Part shown: positions 8,693 to 16,802 of the stretch, piece after piece
Layout of the letters: each line of letters begins with the position of its first letter
How positions within the stretch are numbered: the first letter of the stretch is position 1
Source: Schaedlerella arabinosiphila
GTDB lineage: Bacteria; Bacillota; Clostridia; Lachnospirales; Lachnospiraceae
Reading direction: 5' to 3'
DNA: 64,000 nucleotides
Assembly: GCF_003885045.1 (NCBI RefSeq)
Contig: NZ_RHJS01000002.1
Span: 5,077,302-5,141,301 of the forward strand
Program-made: the position numbers and the translations under genes
Notes under the pieces: generated by a model
Seen by the model: the letters and a program-made list of their open reading frames with translations, nothing else
Told to the model about the DNA's origin: nothing
Database searches by the model: none

Positions 8693-9160
8693 ATGAAGAA
8701 TCATAATTTGGAATTTGAATGTACAGGACTGGAACACGGGGGAAGATTTCCTGTAGAAAATACAGGACGGGGCGAAGATATTTCACCGGAATTTGTGATA
8801 AAAAATTTGTCTGCGCACGCGGTTACTCTCATGATCACCCTTGAGGATCTGAGCCATCCGATCAAAGATTTTACCCATTGGGTTATCTGGAATATTCCGG
8901 CGGCAGATAAAATCGGCAAAGCGATTCCGGCGGGGAGAACGATCCCTTCCCTGCAGGGGGCGGTACAAGGGATCGGGTACGGATTTCACCGCTATGCGGG
9001 CCCAAAACCGCCGAAAGGAAAAAAACACCAATATCGTTTTACAGTGTATGCGTTGGACTGCAGGCTGGACTTGAAAGCGTCCTCTTTCAAACGAAAGGTT
9101 CTCAGGAAAGCAAGAACCCATATCATTCAGCAGGGAAGTATCTGCGGATATTTTGAATGA
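8693..9160 (+). CDS. YbhB/YbcL family Raf kinase inhibitor-like protein (PEBP)
   Basis: A phosphatidylethanolamine-binding-protein fold of about 155 residues, presumed cytoplasmic. The family core is present: the GED-SPEF motif near residues 23-31, DPI-like HPIKDFTHWVIWNIP, and GYHRY-like YGFHRYAGPKPPKGKKHQYRF. These form the anion-binding pocket in YbhB/YbcL proteins. Their bacterial role is poorly defined. ATG 8693 is chosen over 8681 because GGAGGA lies at the right distance only for the later codon. It is a single gene closed by a hairpin. Confidence 0.88.
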   Translation: MKNHNLEFECTGLEHGGRFPVENTGRGEDISPEFVIKNLSAHAVTLMITLEDLSHPIKDFTHWVIWNIPAADKIGKAIPAGRTIPSLQGAVQGIGYGFHRYAGPKPPKGKKHQYRFTVYALDCRLDLKASSFKRKVLRKARTHIIQQGSICGYFE

Positions 9161-9169
9161 AATATATGA

Positions 9170-9202
9170 TACAGTGCACACCCTGACCGGACGTGCACTG
9201 TA
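9170..9202. terminator. Hairpin after PEBP gene
   Basis: TACAGTGCAC and its exact complement flank a 13-base loop. It lies ten bases after the stop, between the convergent PEBP and DUF4143 genes. Confidence 0.55.
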
Positions 9203-9282
9203 TTAGAATCCGGCTTGTGTGAAGGTTATCTGCGGGAAGGAGCCGGATGTATCCGCGGAATTTCAAAAACAGTGTCTATGCT

Positions 9283-10575
9283 TCAATTTTTCAGACACGC
9301 GATAGGAATGATTTTCACCCCGTCCTCTCTGGTATAGGCCATATTGCCCCCAGTTATAATCATCAATAAATCAGGCTCCCGGAGCTTACATTGCTGTTCT
9401 TTTTCGTTATATTTTCGGATCAGTTCCTTTAACTGCAGCAAATGTGCAGCACCTTCTTCAATTTCCCGGCTTCCAAGCTTAAATTCAATCAGCGCGTATT
9501 TTCCATTGTCCAAATGGAGCACTGCATCAGCCTCCAACCCATAGCGGTCATGATAATAGGATATCCGCCCTCCCAAAGCCTGAGAATATATTTTCAGGTC
9601 GCGAATGCAGAGACATTCAAAAAGGAAGCCAAACGTCTTTAAATCCAGCTGCAGTGCATCCGGAGTCAGGCCCAATACCGCGATTGCGATAGAAGGATCG
9701 ACAAACTCCCGCTTTTTGCCCGCACGGATTACCGTTGCCGATCTGATTGCCGGGCACCATGCTTCCAAATCTTCCAGCACAAATAAACGTTCCATAGCAT
9801 TGATATAACTATCCATTGTTGCCATGGACATGCTGTCTGCATTTGCGGAAACGTCTTTGTATATGTTTGTTTTTTTAGCCAGCGTTGAAATGTTTCTGGC
9901 ATAGGAACGCAGGATGATCCGTGCCCATTCGGGATTTCTCTGTATTCCGTCTACGGTAGAAATATCAGATTCGCAAATATTATTTACATAATCTTTCGCC
10001 GTAAGTAATGCGATCGCTTCGCTTTTTTTTCGGAGTGTTGCCGGCCAGCCGCCTCTGGAAGCCGCATAGATTAAATCTTCGATTTTCATATCGGACATGA
10101 TTCCATCAATGTCAAGAGAAGGATCTTCGAATAATTCACTGACGGATATCTGCCCATTGGATTCCCCGGATTCATACAGGCTCATGGGGTACATTTTTAA
10201 CCTGGTGATCCTCCCGGTTCCTGTATGCAGAATCTGGCTGTTATCTACGGAAGTTGAGCCTGTCAAAATAAATAATCCTTCCTGTTTCTGTCTGTCCACT
10301 TCCATTCTGACCGAGTCCCAGAGGACAGGTGCATCCTGCCACTCATCAATCAGCCGGGGCTTTTCACCCTTTAACAATAAAGAGGGCTTTGTATTTGCAG
10401 TTACAAGATATCCCTCACGCATGTCAGGGTCCTGCATCCGAATAACGCTTTTTGCCTTTTGTTCTCCTGTTGTCGTTTTCCCGCACCATTTTGGGCCAAC
10501 GATCAAGGTGGCTCCAAATGCCTCCAAACGTAAGCCTAATTCTGCATCCACGATTCGATTGATATAATTCTCCAT
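9283..10575 (-). CDS. ATP-binding protein of the AAA_14/DUF4143 family
   Basis: A 430-residue cytoplasmic P-loop ATPase. Visible are Walker A GPKWCGKTT (residues 27-35), Walker B RLIDEWQ, sensor-like ILTGST and the arginine-rich GTGRITRLKMYPMSL. The C-terminal DUF4143 part follows, with FLFECLCIRDLKIYSQALGG and the restriction-endonuclease-like core GLEADAVLHL...YALIEFKLGSREIEEG. The family is abundant and often multi-copy in gut anaerobes, and its function is not established. The start at 10575 fits the alignment-type N-terminus MENYINRIVDAELGLRLEAF. The promoter region contains a striking 23-bp periodic array. Confidence 0.88.
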   Translation of the reverse strand: MENYINRIVDAELGLRLEAFGATLIVGPKWCGKTTTGEQKAKSVIRMQDPDMREGYLVTANTKPSLLLKGEKPRLIDEWQDAPVLWDSVRMEVDRQKQEGLFILTGSTSVDNSQILHTGTGRITRLKMYPMSLYESGESNGQISVSELFEDPSLDIDGIMSDMKIEDLIYAASRGGWPATLRKKSEAIALLTAKDYVNNICESDISTVDGIQRNPEWARIILRSYARNISTLAKKTNIYKDVSANADSMSMATMDSYINAMERLFVLEDLEAWCPAIRSATVIRAGKKREFVDPSIAIAVLGLTPDALQLDLKTFGFLFECLCIRDLKIYSQALGGRISYYHDRYGLEADAVLHLDNGKYALIEFKLGSREIEEGAAHLLQLKELIRKYNEKEQQCKLREPDLLMIITGGNMAYTREDGVKIIPIACLKN

Positions 10576-10664
10576 GCGATCCCTCGTTTTCTATTATTTT
10601 TCTCAGACAGACATATTATTTTATATTTTTATAATACCACCTGCCTTTTATTCAGTCAATTCTG

Positions 10665-10868
10665 TTTTGCGTTTTTGAGGTGTTTTGTTTTATGTTTTTG
10701 AGATATTTTGATTTGTGTCTTTGTTATGTTCTGTTTTGCGCTTTTGATATATATGAATTTATGTTTTTGAGGTATTTTGCTTTGCATTTTTGATATAACC
10801 TGCTTTGTGTTTTTGAAGCTGTTTCATTTATGTGTTTGATAGAGATTTATTTGCGTTTTTGATATGTG
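10665..10868. repeat. Nine-unit 23-bp periodic degenerate repeat upstream of the DUF4143 gene
   Basis: The core TTTTTGA (plus strand) or a near variant starts at 10672, 10695, 10718, 10741, 10764, 10787, 10810, 10833 and 10856. The spacing is exactly 23 bases every time. Each core is preceded by TTTRYG. Unit interiors vary but share a T-rich ATATTTTG-like pattern. Read toward the ATPase, the unit is (TCAAAAA)YRYAAA. The array lies about 100-290 bases before the start codon. There are no unique spacers, so this is not a CRISPR array. Phase-locked protein binding sites are the simplest reading. Confidence 0.9.
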
Positions 10869-10965
10869 TTTTACAGGAAGCTGCCGGAATCTATAACGAT
10901 TCATTTATCTCTGGCTGCCGTTAATATGAACTCACGGTCAGGGTGTCAACAGCGACACCGATCTG

Positions 10966-11023
10966 GTTACTGTTCACACGGCATCGTGAACCCTGCTGCA
11001 CGGCGTCCGGCAAATAAAGTAAC
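10966..11023. repeat. Hairpin repeat, family 2 (GTTAC...GTAAC)
   Basis: A 58-bp element starting GTTACTGTTCAC and ending AAAGTAAC, with GCACGGCGTCCGG inside. It is the reverse-complement relative of the elements at 30328-30470 and 47910-47966. The surrounding 10880-11110 stretch holds no convincing gene. A small GGTGTC/GACACC hairpin precedes the element. Confidence 0.65.
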
Positions 11024-11117
11024 ATTTTGCCATAATATCTGGATAAAAAAATATGGTTGTCAGCACATCATGTTGTAAAATCAGTTTAGTTATGTTAATT
11101 TATTCATTGAGGCAGCC

Positions 11118-11145
11118 TTATGTAAAAATGAGGGAAAGATATAAT
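11118..11145 (+). promoter_or_regulatory. Candidate promoter for the MNT stub/HEPN operon
   Basis: TTATGT at 11118 and TATAAT at 11140 with a 16-base spacer, about 45 bases before the MNT start codon. Confidence 0.45.
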
Positions 11146-11189
11146 AATGAAGCATGTTGAGATAATCATGCAGACGGGAGACGGATAAA

Positions 11190-11312
11190 ATGCCTATTAC
11201 TGAATTGATTGAAAAAGTTGCCGCAATATGTAAAGCAAACTCTGCTGGAGGATATAAAAGCATATGGAAAACAAATTTATTAACCGCTATCGTACATTTT
11301 GCAAAAGCCTGA
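11190..11312 (+). pseudogene. Stub of an MNT-type nucleotidyltransferase (antitoxin partner)
   Basis: An ATG with a good GGGAG site opens MPITELIEKVAAICKANSA, which reads like the first helix of minimal nucleotidyltransferases. The expected GSRAKG/DxD catalytic block never follows. After about 19 codons the frame runs straight into the ribosome binding site of the HEPN gene and stops at 11312. This suggests that nearly the whole MNT gene was deleted. The assignment rests on a short match plus gene context. Confidence 0.45.
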
Positions 11313-11665
11313 GCAATCTGGAGAAGAGTCTGAGAGCCGATCCGAAAGCCGATTTTGTGCTGGAAGGTACCGTACTGAATTTTAACCTGACCTTCGATAT
11401 TGCATGGAAGGTGATGAAAGATATTTTGATAAAGAAGCTTGAAATTCTCGACTTTGCAGTTGGATCACCGAGGGAAACCCTGCAGCAGGCATTTACAAAC
11501 CGTATCATTGCGGATGACCTATGGATGCAGATGCTCCGGGTTAGAAACCAGCTTGCTCACGATTATGACGGGACATTTGCGGCTGAAAAATTTCAGGATA
11601 TAATAAAGGTATATTACCCATTATTTGAGGAATTAAGGGAGAACATCAAGAAATATTATGAATGA
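11264..11665 (+). CDS. HEPN protein, nucleotidyltransferase substrate-binding family (HI0074-like)
   Basis: A 133-residue all-helical protein. The family signatures are the N-terminal RYRTFCKSLSNLEKSL helix, the LTFDIAWKVMKDIL helix and the HEPN catalytic-type motif RNQLAHDY (Rx4H, residues 92-99). HEPN members paired with MNT proteins act as RNase toxins neutralised by AMPylation from the MNT partner. Here only a stub of that partner remains, so the protein may be silent, re-purposed or controlled by a distant MNT. The start follows GGAGGA. The stop lies 15 bases before the chosen start of the response regulator gene. Confidence 0.8.
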   Translation: MENKFINRYRTFCKSLSNLEKSLRADPKADFVLEGTVLNFNLTFDIAWKVMKDILIKKLEILDFAVGSPRETLQQAFTNRIIADDLWMQMLRVRNQLAHDYDGTFAAEKFQDIIKVYYPLFEELRENIKKYYE

Positions 11666-11679
11666 GGAGCGGACGGAAA

Positions 11680-12378
11680 ATGGACATGTGTCACGAAGAG
11701 GACTTCAAAGGAAAAATCCTGATTGCCGACGACGAGCCGGGTATCATCCGGCTGATCCGGGATTTTTTTGAAATACAGGGATACCAGGTCATCGAGGCGG
11801 CCAATGGGCTTGAAGCGCTGGAAAAGCTTTCCTCAAAACCGGATCTGATCCTTCTGGATGTGGGGATGCCGATGTTGGACGGATTTGAGGTGTGCGAACG
11901 CATCCGCGCCCATGTGTCCTGCCCCATTCTTTTTCTGACCGCGAAGATCGAAGAGAAAGACCGGATCAGGGGCCTTCTGTCCGGCGGGGACGATTATATC
12001 CTGAAACCGTTCAGCATTGACGAGCTGGGGGCAAGGGTGGAAGCCCATCTAAGGCGGGAACGCCGCAAAAAATCCGAAGGCACCGTAAAAATATTTGACC
12101 GGCTTGCCATTCATTATGAAGAGACCGGCGTATATTTTGGAGAGCAGCCGATCACATTTACAAAGACGGAATTTGGGATTCTGGCATTTTTGTCACTGCA
12201 TCCGATGCAGGTATTCAGCAAGGAACAGCTCTATGAAAATGTCAGGGGCCTGGAGGGGACCGCGGACAGCAGCATTGTCATGGAGCACATCCGCAGAATC
12301 CGAAAAAAACTTGCGGGATACACGGACAGGGCCTATATTGAAACCGTATGGGGGGTGGGATACCGATGGATTGGGTAG
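11680..12378 (+). CDS. OmpR-family response regulator (VanR-like)
   Basis: A 232-residue DNA-binding response regulator. The receiver domain carries the acidic pair in ILIADDEPG, phospho-acceptor Asp60 in LILLDVGMP and the conserved Lys in YILKPFS. The winged-helix domain ends with the signature HIRRIRKKL...YIETVWGVGYRW. ATG 11680 is preferred over 11662 because GAGGAG lies ten bases before it. The 3' end overlaps the kinase gene by 13 bases. The likely target is the ABC exporter and VanY-like genes downstream, beyond an inserted cassette. Confidence 0.92.
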   Translation: MDMCHEEDFKGKILIADDEPGIIRLIRDFFEIQGYQVIEAANGLEALEKLSSKPDLILLDVGMPMLDGFEVCERIRAHVSCPILFLTAKIEEKDRIRGLLSGGDDYILKPFSIDELGARVEAHLRRERRKKSEGTVKIFDRLAIHYEETGVYFGEQPITFTKTEFGILAFLSLHPMQVFSKEQLYENVRGLEGTADSSIVMEHIRRIRKKLAGYTDRAYIETVWGVGYRWIG

Positions 12379-13715
12379 AAGAAAAAGCACAAAATCTGTT
12401 TGCGTATATCCGGAATCTTTCTTTTAGAAAAGCGATGATTGCGTATATCCTGGTGGTTGCCGCCGTTGTGTGGGGACTGTCTTATCTGACGATGAACTTC
12501 TGCCTGCAGTGGGAGGCCGGGATCTGGGAAAAGCTGGGGGAAACGAAAATCGCGGAGGCTATGCTTTATGAAAAAGATTTGCTGCACATATACTGGGACA
12601 TTACATTCATTGAGCCGGAGACAGCCATTCTGCTGTTTGTCAAATTCTTACGGGCATGGTGCCCATTTCTTTATGCGTTTCCCGGTATTATCCTGGCTAT
12701 TTTCCTGTTTTACAAAAAACGGCTTGCCCGCCCGCTTTCCATCCTGGAAGGCAGCGTAGAAAAAATAGGCGGCAATGACCTGAATTTCCACGTTGCCTAT
12801 GAAAGCCGCGACGAATTGGGAAAGCTCTGCGATTCGGTGGAAGAGATGCGGACGGAGCTGCTCCGTGACAAGAAAGAAATGTGGCGGCTCATTGAACGGC
12901 AGAAGGAATTAAACGCCGCCTTTGCCCACGATCTGCGGACTCCTCTGACCGTACTTCGCGGCTACACGGATTTTCTGGCAAGATATATTCCGGAGGGAAA
13001 GATCAGCCAGGAAAAGCTGCAGGCCACGCTGGAGCTGATGGCGGAGCACCTGAAACGCCTGGAAGAATACAGCCGCACCATGAAAGGAATCCGCAGCATC
13101 GAGGAGGTTCCGTTCGTACCGGAGAAAACTTCATTTGAGAGCATGGACCGGAAAATAGAAGCGGTTGTTTTTGCTTTGAACCAGGTGCGGGACGTGGAGA
13201 TCCTTTATAAAAAAAATATGCGCTGCAGAAACGATCGGGATTGGACAGAGGAAACGGGATTTCGCGGGGCCGGCACTCTTGCTGAAAAAGTCGGGGAACC
13301 CCTTGGCGGACCTGGCGCTCCTGCCGGGGAAGAATCTTCTTCAGACTGTCCGTATATGGACGACAATTTAGTCATGGAAGTATTGGAAAATCTGCTTTCC
13401 AACGCCATACGCTACGCCGGAAAACGGATCGAAGTCTTGTCCGACTATGATCCCCGGCGGCAGGAATGGTCCCTGGCTGTGCGGGATGACGGCCCGGGAT
13501 TTTCCGAAGCGCAGTTGGACAGGGCAACAAAGCCCTATTACAAAGAGCCGGAAGCCGGCGGGCCGGACGAGCATTTCGGCATCGGTCTCCACATCTGCCG
13601 GGAATTATGCAAAAAGCATGGCGGAACCCTGGACGTGGCAAACAGTATACAGGGGGGCGGGATTGTTACCGCTTCGTTTCGGGTGTCATCCATTGAAACA
13701 AAAAAAGAAAGTTGA
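12366..13715 (+). CDS. Membrane sensor histidine kinase (VanS-like)
   Basis: A 449-residue kinase partner of the preceding regulator. Two membrane segments (about residues 23-45 and 94-118) flank a short extracellular loop of about 50 residues. A HAMP-like linker, the H-box AFAHDLRTPLTVLRGY with His188 and the ATPase boxes LENLLSNAIRYAG, DDGPGF and HFGIGLHICRELC follow. The small sensor loop resembles kinases that sense cell-wall antibiotics or their transporters. The start at 12366 is inside the regulator gene, giving coupling. A few codons earlier, 12348, is a poorer alternative. Confidence 0.92.
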   Translation: MDWVEEKAQNLFAYIRNLSFRKAMIAYILVVAAVVWGLSYLTMNFCLQWEAGIWEKLGETKIAEAMLYEKDLLHIYWDITFIEPETAILLFVKFLRAWCPFLYAFPGIILAIFLFYKKRLARPLSILEGSVEKIGGNDLNFHVAYESRDELGKLCDSVEEMRTELLRDKKEMWRLIERQKELNAAFAHDLRTPLTVLRGYTDFLARYIPEGKISQEKLQATLELMAEHLKRLEEYSRTMKGIRSIEEVPFVPEKTSFESMDRKIEAVVFALNQVRDVEILYKKNMRCRNDRDWTEETGFRGAGTLAEKVGEPLGGPGAPAGEESSSDCPYMDDNLVMEVLENLLSNAIRYAGKRIEVLSDYDPRRQEWSLAVRDDGPGFSEAQLDRATKPYYKEPEAGGPDEHFGIGLHICRELCKKHGGTLDVANSIQGGGIVTASFRVSSIETKKES

Positions 13716-13728
13716 GGTGATTTTAGAT

Positions 13729-13779
13729 ATGAAAGCACAACGTGGTGAATTTATTGGGTTGGTATTGATGAGGTCATAA
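13729..13779 (+). other. Orphan start of a lost gene (MKAQRGEFIGLVLMRS)
   Basis: A GAGGTG site and ATG 13729 open a 16-codon frame directly after the kinase gene, ending where the AT-rich cassette begins. It may be the 5' stub of the gene that originally followed the kinase. It is too short to identify. Confidence 0.25.
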
Positions 13780-13842
13780 TAGACATCGGTAAGAAGCTTG
13801 TGGTATACTGAAAACAGCCATTTTATTGTGCAGTTTCAGTAT
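13780..13842 (+). promoter_or_regulatory. Candidate promoter and leader hairpin of the TPR-kinase/PIN cassette
   Basis: TAGACA at 13780 and TATACT at 13804 with an 18-base spacer. The inverted repeat ATACTGAAAAC / GTTTCAGTAT (13805-13842) overlaps the predicted transcription start. It could be an operator or a 5' hairpin. Confidence 0.4.
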
Positions 13843-13880
13843 CCACTCCAGTAAAAGCGGCTTGAAAAGAGGTGTGTAAT

Positions 13881-15650
13881 ATGTTGTATTCGTCGAAGCA
13901 GTGCTTTAATGAAATAAGTAAGCTGAGATTTGAGGGCAATCTACCTGCGGCAATTGAATGCTGTCATGATGCCATACTTGCCTATTCGGAAGATAATTTT
14001 TTCTATAAAGTATTGGGCGATTTGTACTTTCAAGAAAAAAACTATGTGGCTGCTTCCCAAGCGTATTTAGACCACTTAAAACGTCTATCAAAGAAGCCTG
14101 AGCATTTTAAAGCATTTGCTCGTTTTTACAGGCAATTTAACTCTGAAGCTGCCGCAGACGTATGCGTTCAGTTTAACGAGAAAATCATCAATGCAATCAA
14201 AAATAAAGAAGTAGCGCCTAACATTCATCAACTATTGGTGGAGACATTTGGTGATATGTTTGTTGTTGACGATTATTTGAAATCTATACTGCACAAAAGT
14301 GAAAGTGATTATAATCTTGGTGAGATAAAAAGGTTTATTAAGTCGGCTTCTACTAACGACGTGTGTTCCATCATTTTTCATCAAATACGCCAAGAGAGTT
14401 ACTATGCAAATCCAAAAACAAAAGAATATCTTATTTCGGTGGCAGAAAAGAAATCACTATATTTAGAAGCACAAAAGCTTGTGGAAAAAATAATTGCAAG
14501 GCAGGAGTCACCCAATCCAACTTTGATCCGTACTCTCTTACGGATGAGCCGTAAGCAGCAGAATTATCATTATGCTGAACAGACCCTTGTGATTGATGAA
14601 GAACTTATCGAAAAAAGCGATTTCAACATTCAATATGAACTTGTGCATTACTTTGACAGCATTGGTAACATCGAGTTATTGGATAAAACGCTCAAGAAAA
14701 TGCGTAATAGCGCAGAGAGTAGCATCCCTATTGCAAGAACTCTTTATAATTTTTATCTCACGTTTGACCGTTTTGAGGATGCGCAAATTCTATCTGAACA
14801 TATACAAAATCTCCTTGATCGAAAACGTACAGAGGAAAAAAAACATCAACGTCAAGATCGCAGCGAGGAGCAGCTTGAATCTGAACAGATTGTGTGGCAG
14901 CGGGTAAAAGACCTTGTTTCTGAAAAAGAGCATAACCGTCAGATGCTGGCTCTACGAGATTTGCTTAAAGGTTTTTCGCATGAATTAGGGCAGCCAATCA
15001 CAAATATCCGCTATAAAGTACAGCTGCAACAGTTACGTATAGAACGCGGACTAGGAACTATGGATGAAATACAGGAGCTGTTTGTTACGATCCTGGCTCA
15101 AACTGAGCGTATTGGCTCTATGCTTGACCGCTTCAGGCCAATTGTATCAAGTAAAAGCGTACAAGAGTTTTTCAGTGTCAACGATTGTATTAAACAAGTA
15201 TTTACTGACTTATCAGATCGCCTAATCCAAAGCAGGATTACGTATAGCTTCCGAGAGGACTCCAAAGTCAGCTTGTTTGGCGATAGAATTCAGTTTTCCC
15301 AGATATTTTATAATTTGGTGCTGAACTCTATGCAGTCTATTTTAAGCAAAGGAAAAATTGACATCAGAATTTCAATAGTCAAGAATACTATATGGATAGT
15401 TTTTTCTGATAATGGTTCCGGAATACCAGAGAAATACAGAAAAAAGATATTTGAACCCTTTTTCTCCACAAAAGATCCTACTTCTGGAAATGGTGGTGAG
15501 GGTCTTGGATTATTTGTCGTATGGAATATTTTGAAAATGTATAAGGGTACAATACAGTTAAATCATAAGTTTAAAGAGGGCGCAGAATTCATAATCAGAA
15601 TACCTATTGAGGAGGAAAATCATGAACCGAGTTCTAATAATCGAAGATGA
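13881..15650 (+). CDS. Soluble TPR-domain sensor histidine kinase
   Basis: A 589-residue protein with no membrane segment. The first 320 residues are helical TPR-like repeats (for example FRGNLPAAIEC-type and VLGDLYFQEKNYVAASQAYL units). A charged coiled coil (about 315-360) leads into a HisKA helix with the H-box GFSHELGQPITNIR (His367). The ATPase boxes are NLVLNSMQSI, FSDNGSGIPEKYRKKIFEPF and GGEGLGLFVVWNILK. TPR repeats imply a cytosolic protein ligand. ATG 13881 fits AGAGG; the upstream GTG at 13872 does not. The gene is AT-rich unlike its neighbours and overlaps the receiver gene by 29 bases. Confidence 0.9.
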   Translation: MLYSSKQCFNEISKLRFEGNLPAAIECCHDAILAYSEDNFFYKVLGDLYFQEKNYVAASQAYLDHLKRLSKKPEHFKAFARFYRQFNSEAAADVCVQFNEKIINAIKNKEVAPNIHQLLVETFGDMFVVDDYLKSILHKSESDYNLGEIKRFIKSASTNDVCSIIFHQIRQESYYANPKTKEYLISVAEKKSLYLEAQKLVEKIIARQESPNPTLIRTLLRMSRKQQNYHYAEQTLVIDEELIEKSDFNIQYELVHYFDSIGNIELLDKTLKKMRNSAESSIPIARTLYNFYLTFDRFEDAQILSEHIQNLLDRKRTEEKKHQRQDRSEEQLESEQIVWQRVKDLVSEKEHNRQMLALRDLLKGFSHELGQPITNIRYKVQLQQLRIERGLGTMDEIQELFVTILAQTERIGSMLDRFRPIVSSKSVQEFFSVNDCIKQVFTDLSDRLIQSRITYSFREDSKVSLFGDRIQFSQIFYNLVLNSMQSILSKGKIDIRISIVKNTIWIVFSDNGSGIPEKYRKKIFEPFFSTKDPTSGNGGEGLGLFVVWNILKMYKGTIQLNHKFKEGAEFIIRIPIEEENHEPSSNNRR

Positions 15651-16041
15651 GACTGCTACAGCAGAAGCCGTAAAAGAAGCGTTGGCTTTAGATGATATTT
15701 CAGCGGATATTGCATCCGATGGCGAGTCTGGATTGGAAAAATTAAAATCCAATAACTACGACTTAATTCTTCTTGATTTAAAAATGCCGGGACTTTCCGG
15801 AGATGAGGTACTTAGCGAAATCCGAAAACAAGATCCTTTTATTGATGTAATTATCTATACTAATTATACAGAATTTGCCGATATAAAGAAATTGGCAAAT
15901 ATTGGAATAGATGGCTATATCAACAAAGGGCCAAAAGCTGACTTGGCGGAATTAATCAGTGCAATTAAAGAGAAAATAGCACCCCTTAATGATGAAACGA
16001 TTTCAGCATTATTAAAGGATATTCCTAATGCAGAAGAATAA
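15622..16041 (+). CDS. Stand-alone response regulator receiver protein
   Basis: A 139-residue CheY-like protein without an output domain. The acidic pair E8/D9 in LIIEDET, phospho-acceptor Asp52 in LILLDLKMPGLSGDEVL and YTNYTEFADIKK in the switch region are visible. The usual Lys-Pro is replaced by INKGPKA. ATG 15622 follows a near-perfect GAGGAGG and lies within the kinase gene, so the two are translated together and are almost certainly cognate. With no output domain, it probably acts by protein contact, plausibly on the PIN protein encoded 27 bases downstream. Confidence 0.9.
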   Translation: MNRVLIIEDETATAEAVKEALALDDISADIASDGESGLEKLKSNNYDLILLDLKMPGLSGDEVLSEIRKQDPFIDVIIYTNYTEFADIKKLANIGIDGYINKGPKADLAELISAIKEKIAPLNDETISALLKDIPNAEE

Positions 16042-16068
16042 ATTGTGTAAAAAATACAGAGGTAAACT

Positions 16069-16641
16069 ATGAATCAAGAATTTTTACTGGACACAAATGC
16101 TTTTTATAATTTGCTGAAAGCTATGAACCCTGAGGCACGTGAACAAGGTGTGTCAGTTGATTTGGTTACTACGCTGAAAAATACAAAGCTGATTGTTTCT
16201 TCTATTACTGAAGTTGAAATTATTTCAGTATTAGGAAAATATGCGAGAGGGTCTAGTGGAAGCGTTTCTCAATGCAATTGTCAAATTTCTCCGGAAGGGC
16301 ATATTTGTCAAAACAACAGATATACAGCGCCTCGAAAAAAATGGAATAAAAAGCGAATTAAGGCATGGCTGCAACTCATTGATGATATTTTTGAAGGGAG
16401 ATCACAACTTCTTACTGTGGGTATCGAGCCATTCGATTTAACAACAGTTGCGGAGGCAAAAAATGTAATAACACATGCCTTGATACATAATTTTGCTTCT
16501 ATGGATGCCATGATAGCTGCGACTGCAAAACTGGCACGTGACAATAGCCGTGATGTAACAGTTGTAACTTCAGACAAAGGGCTAAAGGCATGCCTTTCAA
16601 AAATAGATGTTCCCTACAATGATATTTTTGCTGTGAATTAA
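16069..16641 (+). CDS. PIN-domain ribonuclease-like protein
   Basis: A 190-residue protein with the full acidic set of a PIN nuclease: Asp8 in LLDTNAFY, Glu48 in SITEVEI, Asp146 in FASMDAMIAATA and Asp169 in VVTSDKGLKA. PIN domains usually cut RNA, as in VapC toxins. This one is longer than VapC and has an insertion with C69, C71, H78 and C80 that could bind a metal ion. No VapB-type antitoxin lies beside it. Instead it is the last gene of the kinase/receiver cassette, so its activity may be gated by phosphorelay (inference). Confidence 0.82.
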   Translation: MNQEFLLDTNAFYNLLKAMNPEAREQGVSVDLVTTLKNTKLIVSSITEVEIISVLGKYARGSSGSVSQCNCQISPEGHICQNNRYTAPRKKWNKKRIKAWLQLIDDIFEGRSQLLTVGIEPFDLTTVAEAKNVITHALIHNFASMDAMIAATAKLARDNSRDVTVVTSDKGLKACLSKIDVPYNDIFAVN

Positions 16642-16646
16642 TAAAA

Positions 16647-16672
16647 CTATAAAAAATCTTAATTTTTTATAG
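16647..16672. terminator. AT-rich hairpin closing the cassette
   Basis: CTATAAAAAAT and its complement ATTTTTTATAG around a four-base loop, six bases after the PIN stop codon. It lies at the point where base composition returns to the GC-rich background. Confidence 0.55.
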
Positions 16673-16802
16673 GGAAAATATAGAGATTTGCGTTGTATCC
16701 TATCCTTACCAGGCAGGAAACTGCGGCCGCGGTCCGCGCCTGAGAAACAAAGAACAGGAGGACGGCTGCGGGCGCCGGGGTGCAAGCAGCACAGGAAGGA
16801 TT

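Noticed and set aside
10665..10868. Possible CRISPR array from regular spacing
   Set aside because: Units are degenerate over their whole length and contiguous, with no conserved repeat alternating with unique spacers and no cas genes nearby.
10866..11078. Open frame of about 70 codons after the 23-bp array
   Set aside because: It runs through the family 2 hairpin element, has no ribosome site and no protein-like composition.
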